Positions 33,688 through 42,744 of a DNA stretch of 64,000 nt are shown in pieces; position 1 is the stretch's first letter; each line of letters starts with the position of its first letter. The notes beneath the pieces were generated by a model that was not told the DNA's origin, made no database searches, and was given only the letters and a program-made list of their open reading frames with translations. The position numbers and the translations under genes are program-made. Source of the DNA: Alkalimonas delamerensis (GTDB lineage: Bacteria; Pseudomonadota; Gammaproteobacteria; Enterobacterales; Alteromonadaceae); the NCBI RefSeq assembly GCF_030717955.1, contig NZ_JAUZVY010000001.1, positions 372,001 to 436,000 on the forward strand. Direction: 5' to 3'.

Positions 33688-33744
33688 ACGAAAAAAAATT
33701 TACATTTAGGGAGGATAGCAGGCAGGGAGGGGGCTCCTGCCTGC
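33688..33744 (-). terminator. probable terminator of ppa
   Basis: On the minus strand GCAGGCAGG (33736-33744) pairs with CCTGCCTGC (33718-33726) around a 9-base loop; an A8 run on the plus strand (T8 on the minus) lies about 20 bases beyond. The stem is strong but the T tract is distant. Confidence 0.45.
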
Positions 33745-33761
33745 CTGCTTGCGAGCAGAGC

Positions 33762-34292
33762 TTAGCCTTGATTGGCGCGCTCAAAAGAGCTGACGATTTC
33801 TGCTTTGGCGGCAGCAGCATCAGCCCAACCTGTGACTTTAACCCACTTGCCGGCTTCCAGCTCTTTGTAACGTTCGAAGAAGTGCTGGATTTGCTGCTTC
33901 AGCAGCTCAGGCACATCGTTGATATCCTGAATGTGATCGTACAGCTTGGTCAGCTTGCTGACTGGGACCGCAATGACTTTGGCATCCTGGCCGGACTCGT
34001 CTTCCATATTCAGCACGCCAACCGGACGGCATTTGATCACCGCACCTGGTACCAGTGGATAAGGCGTTGGCACCAGTACATCCACCGGGTCGCCATCCAG
34101 TGACAGAGTTTGATTGACAAAGCCGTAGTTGCACGGATAAAACATCGGGGTGGCCATAAAGCGATCAACCCAGACGGTGCCGGTATCTTTGTCCACTTCG
34201 TACTTGATTGGGTCGGCATTGGCCGGAATTTCAATGACAACATTGATTTCGTCTGGCAGGTTCTTGCCAGCTGCTACGTCGCTTAAGCTCAT
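33762..34292 (-). CDS. ppa: inorganic pyrophosphatase, family I
   Basis: Soluble hexameric-type pyrophosphatase, 176 residues as in E. coli. Metal- and substrate-binding blocks are visible: NVVIEIPANADPIKYEVDKD, MFYPCNYGFVNQTLSLDGDP with VDVLVPTPYPL (the signature Asp cluster), and DESGQDAKVIAVPV. It drives biosynthetic reactions by removing PPi. It lies 65 bases before fbp on the same strand; whether they share a transcript is unclear. Confidence 0.97.
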   Translation of the reverse strand: MSLSDVAAGKNLPDEINVVIEIPANADPIKYEVDKDTGTVWVDRFMATPMFYPCNYGFVNQTLSLDGDPVDVLVPTPYPLVPGAVIKCRPVGVLNMEDESGQDAKVIAVPVSKLTKLYDHIQDINDVPELLKQQIQHFFERYKELEAGKWVKVTGWADAAAAKAEIVSSFERANQG

Positions 34293-34357
34293 GCTAGTGT
34301 CCTAATTGCTGAATGAAATGGCGCTTATTATAGCGTTAGCCATCGAAATGGCTATCC

Positions 34358-35344
34358 TCAATTGGTCGAAACTGCCTTTTGGTGGTAGGCCAAACAGGTT
34401 TCAACCTCATGGCGTGAACCCAGAATGACCGCCACGCGCTGGTGAATGTCGTCGGGCTGGATCTCCAAAATGCGCTCTGTGCCGGTAATGCTGAGGCCGC
34501 CGGCCTGTTCAACCAGCATGCTCATCGGGTTGGCTTCGTACATCAGCCGCAGTTTGTAAGGCTTGTTCGGATCCTTGTTATCGGTCGGGTAGGCAAAAAG
34601 GCCGCCGCGGCACAGGATGCGATGCACATCCCCGACCATGGCCGCAATCCAGCGCATGTTGTAATTTTTTCCGCGCGGTCCTTCTTTACCCAGCAGCAAA
34701 TCCTGAATGTAGCTTTGCATCGGTGCCTGCCAAAAGCGCTGGTTCGACATATTGATGGCAAACTCCGAGGTGTATTTCGGCAGGGTGACCTTGTCTTCGG
34801 TCAATAAGAAACCGCCATAGGTTTTGTCCAGGGTGTACAACCGGGTTCCTTTGCCGGTGGACAGGGCCAGCATGGTCGAGGGGCCGTAGAGCACATAGCC
34901 GGCTGCCACCTGAGCAGTACCAGGTTGCAGAAAGATGCTGGCATCGTCAGCGTCTTTGTCAGCCGGAGCTGGTAAAATGGAGAAAATGGTGCCGATCAGA
35001 CTGTTGATGTCGGTGTTGGAGGAGCCATCCAGCGGATCAAAGGTCACCAGATAGCGGCCCTTGGGGTTGCCGGCAACGATATCGTCTTCCTCTTCCGAGC
35101 TGATGGCTTTGACCACGCCGGTTTCCAGAATCACTTCTTTCAGCAGTTCGTTGGCGATCACATCCAGCTTTTTCTGGGTTTCACCCTGCACATTTTCCGA
35201 CAGCGTCGAGCCCAAGACCCCGGCCAGTTCGCCCTGACTGACCCGAAATGAAATTTCACGGCAGGCCGCCAGAATGGTTTTTATCAAAGAAATCAGGTCG
35301 CTATCGACCCCATCTTGTTGCAAGACCGGAGAAATACGGCGCAT
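34358..35344 (-). CDS. fbp: fructose-1,6-bisphosphatase class I
   Basis: Gluconeogenic phosphatase that removes the 1-phosphate of fructose-1,6-bisphosphate. 328 residues, close to E. coli Fbp at 332. Metal site in SSEEEDDIV and FDPLDGSSNTDIN; the sugar-phosphate region includes GKNYNMRWIAAMVGD and LRLMYEANPMSMLVEQAGG. Divergent from mpl across 145 bases, the classic fbp/mpl pairing also present in E. coli. Confidence 0.97.
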   Translation of the reverse strand: MRRISPVLQQDGVDSDLISLIKTILAACREISFRVSQGELAGVLGSTLSENVQGETQKKLDVIANELLKEVILETGVVKAISSEEEDDIVAGNPKGRYLVTFDPLDGSSNTDINSLIGTIFSILPAPADKDADDASIFLQPGTAQVAAGYVLYGPSTMLALSTGKGTRLYTLDKTYGGFLLTEDKVTLPKYTSEFAINMSNQRFWQAPMQSYIQDLLLGKEGPRGKNYNMRWIAAMVGDVHRILCRGGLFAYPTDNKDPNKPYKLRLMYEANPMSMLVEQAGGLSITGTERILEIQPDDIHQRVAVILGSRHEVETCLAYHQKAVSTN

Positions 35345-35451
35345 TGGGCATTCCTTGTTGATGGTGTAGGTTTGAGGTGGCTGTTTTTTTACCCACTAGT
35401 TTAAAGAATTTTTGCCAAAATTGCAGTTTCAATCGCAGCCAGCGTCAGTTT

Positions 35452-35460
35452 TGCTACAAT
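35452..35460 (+). promoter_or_regulatory. extended -10 promoter of mpl
   Basis: TGCTACAAT, an extended -10 element, 30 bases before the mpl ATG at 35490. Confidence 0.45.
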
Positions 35461-35489
35461 GACCAGCTTCAAACGGATGAGTGTAGCCA

Positions 35490-36911
35490 ATGCATATTCA
35501 TATTCTGGGAATTTGTGGCACCTTTATGGGTGGCATTGCGGCGCTGGCCAAAGCGCTGGGGCACCGGGTGACCGGCTCGGATACCAATGTGTACCCGCCA
35601 ATGAGCACCCAACTGCAGCAGTTGGGCATTGAACTGACGGCTGGCTTTGAGCCGGAGCAGCTGGAGCCGGCACCGGATCTGGTGCTGATAGGCAATGCTT
35701 TGTCGCGCGGCAATCCTTGTGTGGAAGCCGTGCTGGAACGGCAGCTGCCCTACAGTTCGGGCGCTCAGTGGTTATCAGAGCAGGTCCTGCAGCAACGTTG
35801 GGTGCTGGCGGTGGCCGGCACCCATGGCAAAACCACATGCAGCAGCATGCTGGCCTGGATTTTACAGCAGGCCGGTTTAACGCCAGGCTTTTTGATTGGC
35901 GGGGTGCCGCCACAATTTGGTGTGTCGGCCCGGCTGGGTGAGAGTCCTTTCTTTGTGATTGAAGCCGACGAGTACGATACCGCCTTTTTTGATAAGCGCT
36001 CCAAGTTTGTCCATTACCGCCCCCGTACTTTGGTGATCAACAACCTGGAGTACGATCATGCCGATATCTTCCCGGATTTGGCGGCCATTCAGCGCCAGTT
36101 TCACCACCTTGTCCGCACCGTACCGGCCAGTGGCTTGATCCTGACGCCAGCAGCCGAGCCTGCGATTGAGCAGGTGATGGCGCAAGGCTGTTGGAGTGCG
36201 CGTCAAAGCTATGCTGCCCAAGGGAAAGCCGATGAAAGCACAGCTGCCAAAGCGGCCCCCTGGCAAAGCCGTTTGTTAAGCGCCGATGGCTCGGCTTTTG
36301 CGGTCTATCTGGCCGATGAGGCGCAAGGCCTACAGCACCAGGGCGAGGTGCATTGGGGCTTGCTGGGGCAGCACAATGTCGATAACGCCATGATGGCGAT
36401 AGCTGCCGCCCGCCATGTGGGTGTGCCGGTGGCGGTGGCCATTGAGGCCTTGTGCAGTTTTCAGGCGCCCAAGCGCCGGTTGGAGTTGCTCATCGATGCC
36501 GCAGGAGTGCGCTTGTACGATGATTTTGCCCATCACCCCACCGCCATACAGACCACCTTGCAGGCGCTGCGTGCCAAAGTGGGCCAACAGCGGATTGTGG
36601 CCGTATTGGAAGCGCGCTCCAACACCATGAAGCGCGGTGTGCATCAGCAGGCGCTGCCTGCAGCATTGAGTACGGCCGACCGGGTGTTTATTTACCAGCA
36701 ACAAGGCGCCGCCGATGGCATGGACCAGGTTGCGGCCCGTCTTGGGGAAAAAGCGGTGGTGTATGATGATCTGGCCAGCCTGGAGCAAGCCGTTCTGGCC
36801 GAGCTGCAAGCGGGCGATGAACTGCTGCTGATGAGCAATGGCGGCTTTGGTGGCTTGCATCAACGGCTACGCCATGCCATTGAATTAAGGGAAACAGAGC
36901 ATGTCGGATAA
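35490..36911 (+). CDS. mpl: murein tripeptide ligase Mpl
   Basis: Recycling enzyme that ligates the tripeptide L-Ala-gamma-D-Glu-meso-Dap to UDP-MurNAc. 473 residues, a Mur-ligase fold: N-terminal Rossmann-like start MHIHILGICGTFMGGIAALA, ATP loop AGTHGKTTCSSMLAW, the central IEADEYDTAFFDKRSKF (diagnostic of Mpl rather than MurC) and C-terminal DDFAHHPTAIQTTLQAL. 11-base overlap with ubiX downstream. Confidence 0.97.
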   Translation: MHIHILGICGTFMGGIAALAKALGHRVTGSDTNVYPPMSTQLQQLGIELTAGFEPEQLEPAPDLVLIGNALSRGNPCVEAVLERQLPYSSGAQWLSEQVLQQRWVLAVAGTHGKTTCSSMLAWILQQAGLTPGFLIGGVPPQFGVSARLGESPFFVIEADEYDTAFFDKRSKFVHYRPRTLVINNLEYDHADIFPDLAAIQRQFHHLVRTVPASGLILTPAAEPAIEQVMAQGCWSARQSYAAQGKADESTAAKAAPWQSRLLSADGSAFAVYLADEAQGLQHQGEVHWGLLGQHNVDNAMMAIAAARHVGVPVAVAIEALCSFQAPKRRLELLIDAAGVRLYDDFAHHPTAIQTTLQALRAKVGQQRIVAVLEARSNTMKRGVHQQALPAALSTADRVFIYQQQGAADGMDQVAARLGEKAVVYDDLASLEQAVLAELQAGDELLLMSNGGFGGLHQRLRHAIELRETEHVG

Positions 36912-37530
36912 AACTACGAGGCAAATCACCCTGGCCTTTACCGGCGCCAGTGGCGCCCCTTATGGCTGGCGTTTGCTGCAATGCCTGCTGGCGCAGCAGG
37001 TGCAGGTGCATTTGCTGATTTCAAGTGCGGCCCGGGTGGTGTTTGCCACCGAGCACGACATCAAGCTATCGGCGGCACCGGACAAATGCCAGGCGCAGCT
37101 GGTTGAAATGCTGCAGTGTCCGCCCCACTTACTGAAGGTTTATGGCAAAGACGATTGGTTTTCACCGGTAGCCTCGGGCTCGGCTGCACCCAGCCAGATG
37201 GTGGTGTGCCCTTGCTCTACCGGCAGCCTGGCTGCCATTGCCAATGGTGCCAGTGAAAATCTGATCGAGCGTGCGGCCGATGTTGTGTTAAAAGAGCGCG
37301 GCCAGTTGATTCTGGTGGTGCGCGAAAGTCCGCTTAATGCTATTCATCTGGAGCACATGCTGAAATTGGCACGGCTTGGCGTCACCATAATGCCGGCCGC
37401 GCCGGGTTTTTATCATCAGCCCAAAGGGATTGAGGATCTGGTCGACTTTATGGTAGCCCGTTTGCTTGATCATCTGGAGCTGGAACAACAATTGGTGCCC
37501 CGTTGGGGCTATCAGGGGGGAGCCTCTTGA
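36901..37530 (+). CDS. ubiX: flavin prenyltransferase UbiX
   Basis: Makes the prenylated FMN cofactor for the decarboxylase UbiD in ubiquinone synthesis. 209 residues. Blocks: LAFTGASGAPYGWRLLQCLL (FMN loop), SGSAAPSQMVVCPCSTGSL and KERGQLILVVRESPLNAIHL. Overlaps mpl by 11 bases and the ABC ATPase by 4 bases, so three apparently unrelated functions share one transcript. ubiD itself is not in this window. Confidence 0.96.
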   Translation: MSDKTTRQITLAFTGASGAPYGWRLLQCLLAQQVQVHLLISSAARVVFATEHDIKLSAAPDKCQAQLVEMLQCPPHLLKVYGKDDWFSPVASGSAAPSQMVVCPCSTGSLAAIANGASENLIERAADVVLKERGQLILVVRESPLNAIHLEHMLKLARLGVTIMPAAPGFYHQPKGIEDLVDFMVARLLDHLELEQQLVPRWGYQGGAS

Positions 37531-38456
37531 GCGCAGCATTATCCATTAAGCAGCTGGCAAAAACCTACAAAAACAAGGTTCAGGCGTTAAAAGGTATTGA
37601 TTTGGACGTGCAGCAGGGCGATTTTTTTGCACTGCTTGGACCCAATGGTGCTGGTAAAAGCACCACCATCGGCATTATCTGCTCGCTGGTCAACAAAAGC
37701 GCAGGCTCGGTCGAGGTGTTTGGTCACAACATCGATCAGCAGTTGGAACTGGCCAAAAGTCAGCTGGGCTTAGTACCGCAGGAATTTAACTTCAACCAGT
37801 TTGAGACGGTGTTGCAAATCGTGGTCAACCAGGCGGGTTATTATGGGGTGCCAAAAAAGCTGGCGCTGGTTCGCGCGGAAAAGTACCTCGGCCAGCTTGG
37901 ACTCTGGGACAAACGCAACAGTCGGGCGCGTGAGCTATCGGGTGGCATGAAGCGCCGTCTGATGATTGCCCGTGCCTTGATGCACGAGCCCAAACTGCTG
38001 ATCTTGGATGAGCCAACTGCCGGCGTCGATATTGAATTGCGCCGCTCGATGTGGGATTTTTTGCGCCGCATCAATCAGCAGGGGGTGACCATCATTCTGA
38101 CCACTCACTACCTGGAAGAAGCCGAGATGCTGTGCCGCAACATTGCCATCATCGATCAGGGCCAGATCATCGAACATACCAGCGTTAAGGCGTTGCTCAG
38201 CAAGCTGGGTCAGGAAACCTTTGTGCTGGATATCGATACCGATCCGGCCCGGCTGCAACTGGATGGCTTTCAAACCCGGCTGCTGGACGATCACAGTCTG
38301 GAAGTGGATGTGGAGAAATCTGCCGGCTTGAACGATATTTTCAGCCACTTAACCGAACAAGGGGTCAAGGTGCTGTCGATGCGCAACAAAGCCAACCGGC
38401 TGGAAGAGTTGTTTGTCAAACTGGTAGAGCAGGGACGGGGAGAGCAAAGCGCATGA
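37527..38456 (+). CDS. ABC-2 type exporter ATPase (YadG-like)
   Basis: 309-residue ATP-binding subunit. Walker A GPNGAGKSTT, Q-loop GLVPQEFNF, signature ELSGGMKRRL, Walker B LLILDEPTAGVD and the H-switch LTTHYLEEAE are all intact. The start is a TTG at 37527 overlapping the ubiX stop; a longer frame exists upstream inside ubiX. The C-terminal 90 residues fit the regulatory extension of the CcmA/YadG group. The permease follows with 4 bases of overlap. Substrate unknown. Confidence 0.93.
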   Translation: MSAALSIKQLAKTYKNKVQALKGIDLDVQQGDFFALLGPNGAGKSTTIGIICSLVNKSAGSVEVFGHNIDQQLELAKSQLGLVPQEFNFNQFETVLQIVVNQAGYYGVPKKLALVRAEKYLGQLGLWDKRNSRARELSGGMKRRLMIARALMHEPKLLILDEPTAGVDIELRRSMWDFLRRINQQGVTIILTTHYLEEAEMLCRNIAIIDQGQIIEHTSVKALLSKLGQETFVLDIDTDPARLQLDGFQTRLLDDHSLEVDVEKSAGLNDIFSHLTEQGVKVLSMRNKANRLEELFVKLVEQGRGEQSA

Positions 38457-39241
38457 GTCAGCAGACATTTTCCAAAGCCAACTACCTGGTGGCACTGAAA
38501 AGTATTTTAAATAAAGAAACCAATCGTTTTCTGCGAATTTGGGTGCAAACCCTGGTGCCACCGGCCATTACCATGACGCTGTACTTTGTAATTTTTGGCA
38601 GCCTGATTGGTTCGCGCATCGGCGAGATGGGCGGCTTCAGCTACATCGAGTTCATTGTGCCTGGCCTGATTATGATGTCGGTGATCACCAGCTCGTATGC
38701 CAATGTGGCCTCGTCCTTTTTCAGCGCCAAGTTTCAGCGCAATATCGAAGAGCTGCTGGTAGCGCCAGTGCCCAATTACATCATCGTGCTGGGTTATATT
38801 GGCGGCGGCATGGCGCGCGGTATTCTGGTGGGGCTGATTGTCACCTTGGTGTCTTTGCTGTTTGTCAGCGTGCAGTTGCACAACATCGGTATCATTGTGC
38901 TGACGGTGTTGCTGACCTCGATGGTGTTTGCGCTGGGGGGGCTGATCAATGCAGTCTATGCCAAAACCTTTGACGACATCAGCATTATTCCAACTTTTGT
39001 GCTGACGCCATTGACCTATCTGGGCGGTGTCTTTTACTCACTGCAGTTGCTGCCTGGCTTCTGGCAACAGGTGGCGGCGCTTAACCCAGTGGTCTACATG
39101 GTCAACGCCTTTCGCTTTGGTTTTCTTGGCATCAGCGATGTCAGCCTGTGGCTGGCTTTTGGCCTGCTGCTGGCACTGATTGTGCTACTCTTCAGTTATG
39201 CGATGTACTTGATCAACAAAGGCATCGGTTTGCGAAGCTAG
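38453..39241 (+). CDS. ABC-2 type exporter permease (YadH-like)
   Basis: A 262-residue inner-membrane subunit with six hydrophobic segments. Family blocks: TLVPPAITMTLYFVIFGSLI, EFIVPGLIMMSVITSSYANV with ASSFFSAKFQRNIEELLVAP, and DDISIIPTFVLTPLTYLGGV ahead of the last helices. It pairs with the ATPase above, sharing 4 bases. E. coli yadG-yadH also lies near panBC, in keeping with the local gene set. Confidence 0.93.
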   Translation: MSQQTFSKANYLVALKSILNKETNRFLRIWVQTLVPPAITMTLYFVIFGSLIGSRIGEMGGFSYIEFIVPGLIMMSVITSSYANVASSFFSAKFQRNIEELLVAPVPNYIIVLGYIGGGMARGILVGLIVTLVSLLFVSVQLHNIGIIVLTVLLTSMVFALGGLINAVYAKTFDDISIIPTFVLTPLTYLGGVFYSLQLLPGFWQQVAALNPVVYMVNAFRFGFLGISDVSLWLAFGLLLALIVLLFSYAMYLINKGIGLRS

Positions 39242-39350
39242 TTTTTTGCAGGTTTTTTGCAGACTTTTCCCCGGGCATGCAGTAAAGTGGATGCCTTTTT
39301 TTGCAGTTCGAGCAGCGGCCAGAGAGCCGGCATGAAAGAGCAGGATAGAT

Positions 39351-40988
39351 GTGAGTAAACGGCAGGCGACAGCATCGGAAGAAGCACTCTGGCGGATTTT
39401 TACCGTGCCGGAGGCGCCGGATTCAACGCTGAGTAAAATCGAACAGAACATCTCGCAGAATCTGGCCGGATTCCTGCGCGAAAGCATTGTGGCGGTGGAG
39501 AAACCACTGTGGCAAATTGAGCGCGACTTTCAGGATTACCAGATCCCGGCTTCGCCGCAGTTTGTCTCCGATTACGCCGATGCCATGATGGGCAAGCTGG
39601 TGGCGCACTCGGTGCATACCGCCTCGCCCAGTTTTATCGGTCATATGACGTCAGCCTTGCCGTACTTTGTGCTGCCATTGTCGAAAATGATGGTGGGCCT
39701 GAATCAGAATCTGGTCAAAATTGAAACCTCCAAAGCCTTTACCCCGCTGGAGCGCCAGGTGCTGGGTATGATGCACCATCTGGTCTACCGGCAGGAAGCC
39801 AGCTTTTACAACAAGTGGATGCACAGTGCCAACCATGCGTTGGGTGCTTTTTGCTCGGGCGGTACCATCGCCAACATCAGTGCACTTTGGATTGCCCGCA
39901 ACCGTTTATTGGGGCCAGATGGCGACTTTCGGGGCATTGCCCGCGAAGGCCTGTTTCGTGCCATGAAGCACTACGGCTACGATGGCCTGGCAGTGCTGGT
40001 GTCCGAGCGTGGCCACTATTCGCTTGGCAAGGCGACCGATGTGCTTGGGCTTGGCCGCGATGATTTAATTGCGGTTAAAACCGATGGCAACAACAAGGTG
40101 GATATGGCCGAGATGCGCCGCATTTGCGCGGAGCTGCAAGCAAAAAATATCCGGGTGTTGGCGGTGGTGGGGGTGGCTGGTACCACTGAAACCGGCAACA
40201 TTGACCCCTTGCATCAGCTGGCTGATTTGGCGCAAGAGCTGCAATGCTGTTTCCACGTCGATGCCGCCTGGGGTGGTGCCACCCTGTTGTCGGAAAAGTA
40301 CCGCCCCTTGCTGGATGGCATTGAGCGGGCCGACTCGGTCACCATCGACGCCCACAAGCAAATGTATGTGCCAATGGGTGCTGGCATGGTGGTGTTTAAA
40401 GATCCCTCCAGTGCCCATGCCATTGAGCACCACGCCGAGTACATTTTGCGGAAGGGCTCCAAGGATCTCGGCAGCCAGACACTGGAAGGCTCCCGCCCGG
40501 GCATGGCGATGTTGGTGCATGCCTGTCTGCAGGTGATTGGCCGCGATGGTTACGAAATTCTGATCAACCGCAGCTTAGAAAAAGCTCGTTACTTTGCCGA
40601 TTTAATTGAAAAGCATGCAGACTTTGAGCTGATCAGTGAGCCGGAGTTGTGTTTGCTGACCTACCGCTATGTGCCGGCAGAGGTGCAGCAGGCGCTGCAC
40701 AAGGCCAGCCCGGAGCAGCGTGAAAAAATCAATGAGCTGCTGAACAGCCTGACCAAATTTATTCAGAAGCGGCAACGCGAGCAGGGCAAGTCCTTCGTTT
40801 CCCGGACCCGCTTAACACCAGAGCAGTACCAGCGTCAGGAAACCATCGTCTTTCGGGTGGTATTGGCCAATCCGCTAACAACCAAGGATATCCTGCACGA
40901 GGTGCTGCAGGAGCAAGCCGAGATTGCCAGGCAAAGCCGGCAGGTGTACCCCAAGCTGATGCAGTGGGTGAAAGAGCTGGCGGCCTGA
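39351..40988 (+). CDS. panP: PLP-dependent aspartate 1-decarboxylase PanP
   Basis: A 545-residue group II decarboxylase that makes beta-alanine from L-aspartate for pantothenate. It follows the Vibrio-type PanP pattern: SPSFIGHMTSALPYFVLPLS, SGGTIANISALWIARNRLL, and the PLP lysine Lys336 in IDAHKQMYVPMG. It is longer than glutamate decarboxylases because of its N- and C-terminal arms. Start GTG 39351; an overlapping ATG at 39349 is followed by a stop. panB and panC lie 14 kb away without panD, which supports PanP rather than another decarboxylase role. Confidence 0.9.
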   Translation: MSKRQATASEEALWRIFTVPEAPDSTLSKIEQNISQNLAGFLRESIVAVEKPLWQIERDFQDYQIPASPQFVSDYADAMMGKLVAHSVHTASPSFIGHMTSALPYFVLPLSKMMVGLNQNLVKIETSKAFTPLERQVLGMMHHLVYRQEASFYNKWMHSANHALGAFCSGGTIANISALWIARNRLLGPDGDFRGIAREGLFRAMKHYGYDGLAVLVSERGHYSLGKATDVLGLGRDDLIAVKTDGNNKVDMAEMRRICAELQAKNIRVLAVVGVAGTTETGNIDPLHQLADLAQELQCCFHVDAAWGGATLLSEKYRPLLDGIERADSVTIDAHKQMYVPMGAGMVVFKDPSSAHAIEHHAEYILRKGSKDLGSQTLEGSRPGMAMLVHACLQVIGRDGYEILINRSLEKARYFADLIEKHADFELISEPELCLLTYRYVPAEVQQALHKASPEQREKINELLNSLTKFIQKRQREQGKSFVSRTRLTPEQYQRQETIVFRVVLANPLTTKDILHEVLQEQAEIARQSRQVYPKLMQWVKELAA

Positions 40989-40998
40989 GCAATCGAGG

Positions 40999-41970
40999 AT
41001 GAAATGGTTCTTTTTGCTGTTGCTGCTTTTCTTGCTGGGCCTTGGCTGGTGGGTGCGTCAGCCTGCGCCGGACTGGTTGCCTGCTGTTGGGGCCGATGCT
41101 CCGGTTATAAATGACAATCAGAGCGGAGCTTTATCGCCGTCAGAAGCTCTATCGCCAGCAGAAATCCCCGCTGCTGAGTTCCCTGCTGATGAATTTCCGT
41201 CAGCGGTTTCCGACGATGTGCCATCCCCGGATCAAAGCATTCCCACTGAAAAAAATACCCGGGCCACTGAAGACTGCCTGACACTGGCCGAGCTGGAAAA
41301 CCATCCTGCCACGGCGCTGGCACGCGAATGGCTGCGCGATGCGCTGCTGTTCTACAACTGGGGGGAAGAGCATTTTTTGCTGCAAGATGAAGCCGCCATC
41401 CTGATTGAAGCGCAGGCGGGCAATGCGCTGGCGATGCGGGCTTTGGCCATTTACTACGCTGCACCTATGTTGCGACCTGAGTTCCAGCAGCAGGCGCCGG
41501 CTGAGTTGCCTGAGCCCTCTTTTCATCAGGCCCGCTACTGGTTGTATCAGGCCGCTTTGCACAATGTGCCGATGATGTTTGCGTTTCAGGCCTTTACCCA
41601 TTTGGATGAACTGACTGCCCTGGAGCAAAATAAAACGGCCGATGGCGAGCTGCCAGAGCCGTATTTCAGCCAGCAGCGCCAGTTGCTGGTGCGGATCAAT
41701 GCCTTGTTGGAGTTTGATCTATGGGTTAGTCCAGTGCTGGAACAAGTTCGCACCGAACCCTTTATGTTTGGTATCGCCGATACGGAGTTTAGCCGCGAGG
41801 AGCAGCAGCTGCTGGCTGCTCAGCTGGACGAGCTGAAAAGTGAATGGCGTTTTCACCGCAGCCAGCTCGGTCAGCCGGAGCGTATCGAGATTGAGTTACC
41901 AGCCGAGGTCGCTGCTGCGTTTGAGCTGTTTAAAGCCGCTGAGCGCTGTCAGCCAACGGAAGAGCATTAG
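40999..41970 (+). CDS. hypothetical membrane-anchored protein
   Basis: A 323-residue protein. Residues 1-19 form a hydrophobic anchor (MKWFFLLLLLFLLGLGWWV), then a Pro/Glu/Ser-rich low-complexity linker (about 40-90) with imperfect repeats of LSPSEA and EFPADEF type, and a helical domain (about 95-320) with a tandem-helix look (AGNALAMRALAIYYAAPML, ARYWLYQAALHNVPMMFAFQ) reminiscent of Sel1/TPR repeats but not clearly matching. It starts 10 bases after panP. Function unknown. Its stop overlaps frdD on the other strand by 4 bases. Confidence 0.75.
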   Translation: MKWFFLLLLLFLLGLGWWVRQPAPDWLPAVGADAPVINDNQSGALSPSEALSPAEIPAAEFPADEFPSAVSDDVPSPDQSIPTEKNTRATEDCLTLAELENHPATALAREWLRDALLFYNWGEEHFLLQDEAAILIEAQAGNALAMRALAIYYAAPMLRPEFQQQAPAELPEPSFHQARYWLYQAALHNVPMMFAFQAFTHLDELTALEQNKTADGELPEPYFSQQRQLLVRINALLEFDLWVSPVLEQVRTEPFMFGIADTEFSREEQQLLAAQLDELKSEWRFHRSQLGQPERIEIELPAEVAAAFELFKAAERCQPTEEH

Positions 41971-42356
41971 CCCAAACCCGATAACCAAAGCCCTAGAGCC
42001 AGCAGGCTCAGCAGCACAGCACTGCCATAACACAGCCATTTCGCCAGGCGGCCATGGGCCAGCTTCAGATCGTGCAAGCCGTGGTGGATGCGGTGCATGG
42101 TATGAAACAGCGGCAGCACCATAGCCCCCAGCACCACCCCCAGCCCCAGCGGATGAAACACCAGCGCATGCAGCCGCTGATAACTGAGCTGCTCGGCACT
42201 GACCAGCCCAAGCGGGATGCCAAGCAGCACCAGCAGAGTGATGGCTGGAACCAGCATGGCCACGCAGACACCGCCGGCACTAAACAGCGACCACCAGATG
42301 GGCTCATCCGAACGGTGTGGGGTTGTTTGAGAGGCGTTTTTGTTAAGCATCGGCAT
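41967..42356 (-). CDS. frdD: fumarate reductase membrane anchor subunit D
   Basis: A 129-residue anchor subunit with three membrane helices (around residues 24-50, 62-85 and 105-126). Conserved FrdD features are DEPIWWSLFSAGGVCVAMLV and LFHTMHRIHHGLHDLKL, the latter with His and Arg residues placed for quinone interaction. Start overlaps the end of frdC by 14 bases. It and FrdC hold FrdAB at the cytoplasmic face. Confidence 0.94.
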   Translation of the reverse strand: MPMLNKNASQTTPHRSDEPIWWSLFSAGGVCVAMLVPAITLLVLLGIPLGLVSAEQLSYQRLHALVFHPLGLGVVLGAMVLPLFHTMHRIHHGLHDLKLAHGRLAKWLCYGSAVLLSLLALGLWLSGLG

Positions 42357-42744
42357 TCATACCTCCTAACAGCCACCATAGCGCCAGAATCACCAGCAGC
42401 ACCCCGGCCCACTGGGCACTGACCATCAGACAGGCGGGCAGGGTGCAGCTGCCAAGGCGTAGCGGCATCACTTGTGGAAAGAGCACAAAGAAAGTCCAGG
42501 CATGAAACAAGCTGGCTACAAGCGCCAGGCTATTCAGTGCGATGACCCAGGGCTGTTGCAACCAGCTCAGGTACTGCAGCCAGCTGTTTTCACCTTGCCC
42601 CAGTGCATAGAGGCCATACAGCAGGCTGGCGACAAAAAACAGCAGTGGCAGCACGGTGGCTTCGCGCAGCATGTAAAAGCGGTAGGCCGGATGCTTTAAC
42701 CACCAGCTGGCCGGCATCGGTGACTGATAGGGTTTTCGGCTCAT
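42343..42744 (-). CDS. frdC: fumarate reductase membrane anchor subunit C
   Basis: A 133-residue anchor subunit with three hydrophobic helices. FrdC hallmarks are SRKPYQSPMPASWWLKHPAY and RFYMLREATVLPLLFFVASL near the N terminus, and LFHAWTFFVLFPQVMPLRLG. The Glu in LREAT corresponds to a residue important for quinone binding in E. coli FrdC. Overlaps frdB by 4 bases and frdD by 14. Confidence 0.95.
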   Translation of the reverse strand: MSRKPYQSPMPASWWLKHPAYRFYMLREATVLPLLFFVASLLYGLYALGQGENSWLQYLSWLQQPWVIALNSLALVASLFHAWTFFVLFPQVMPLRLGSCTLPACLMVSAQWAGVLLVILALWWLLGGMNADA

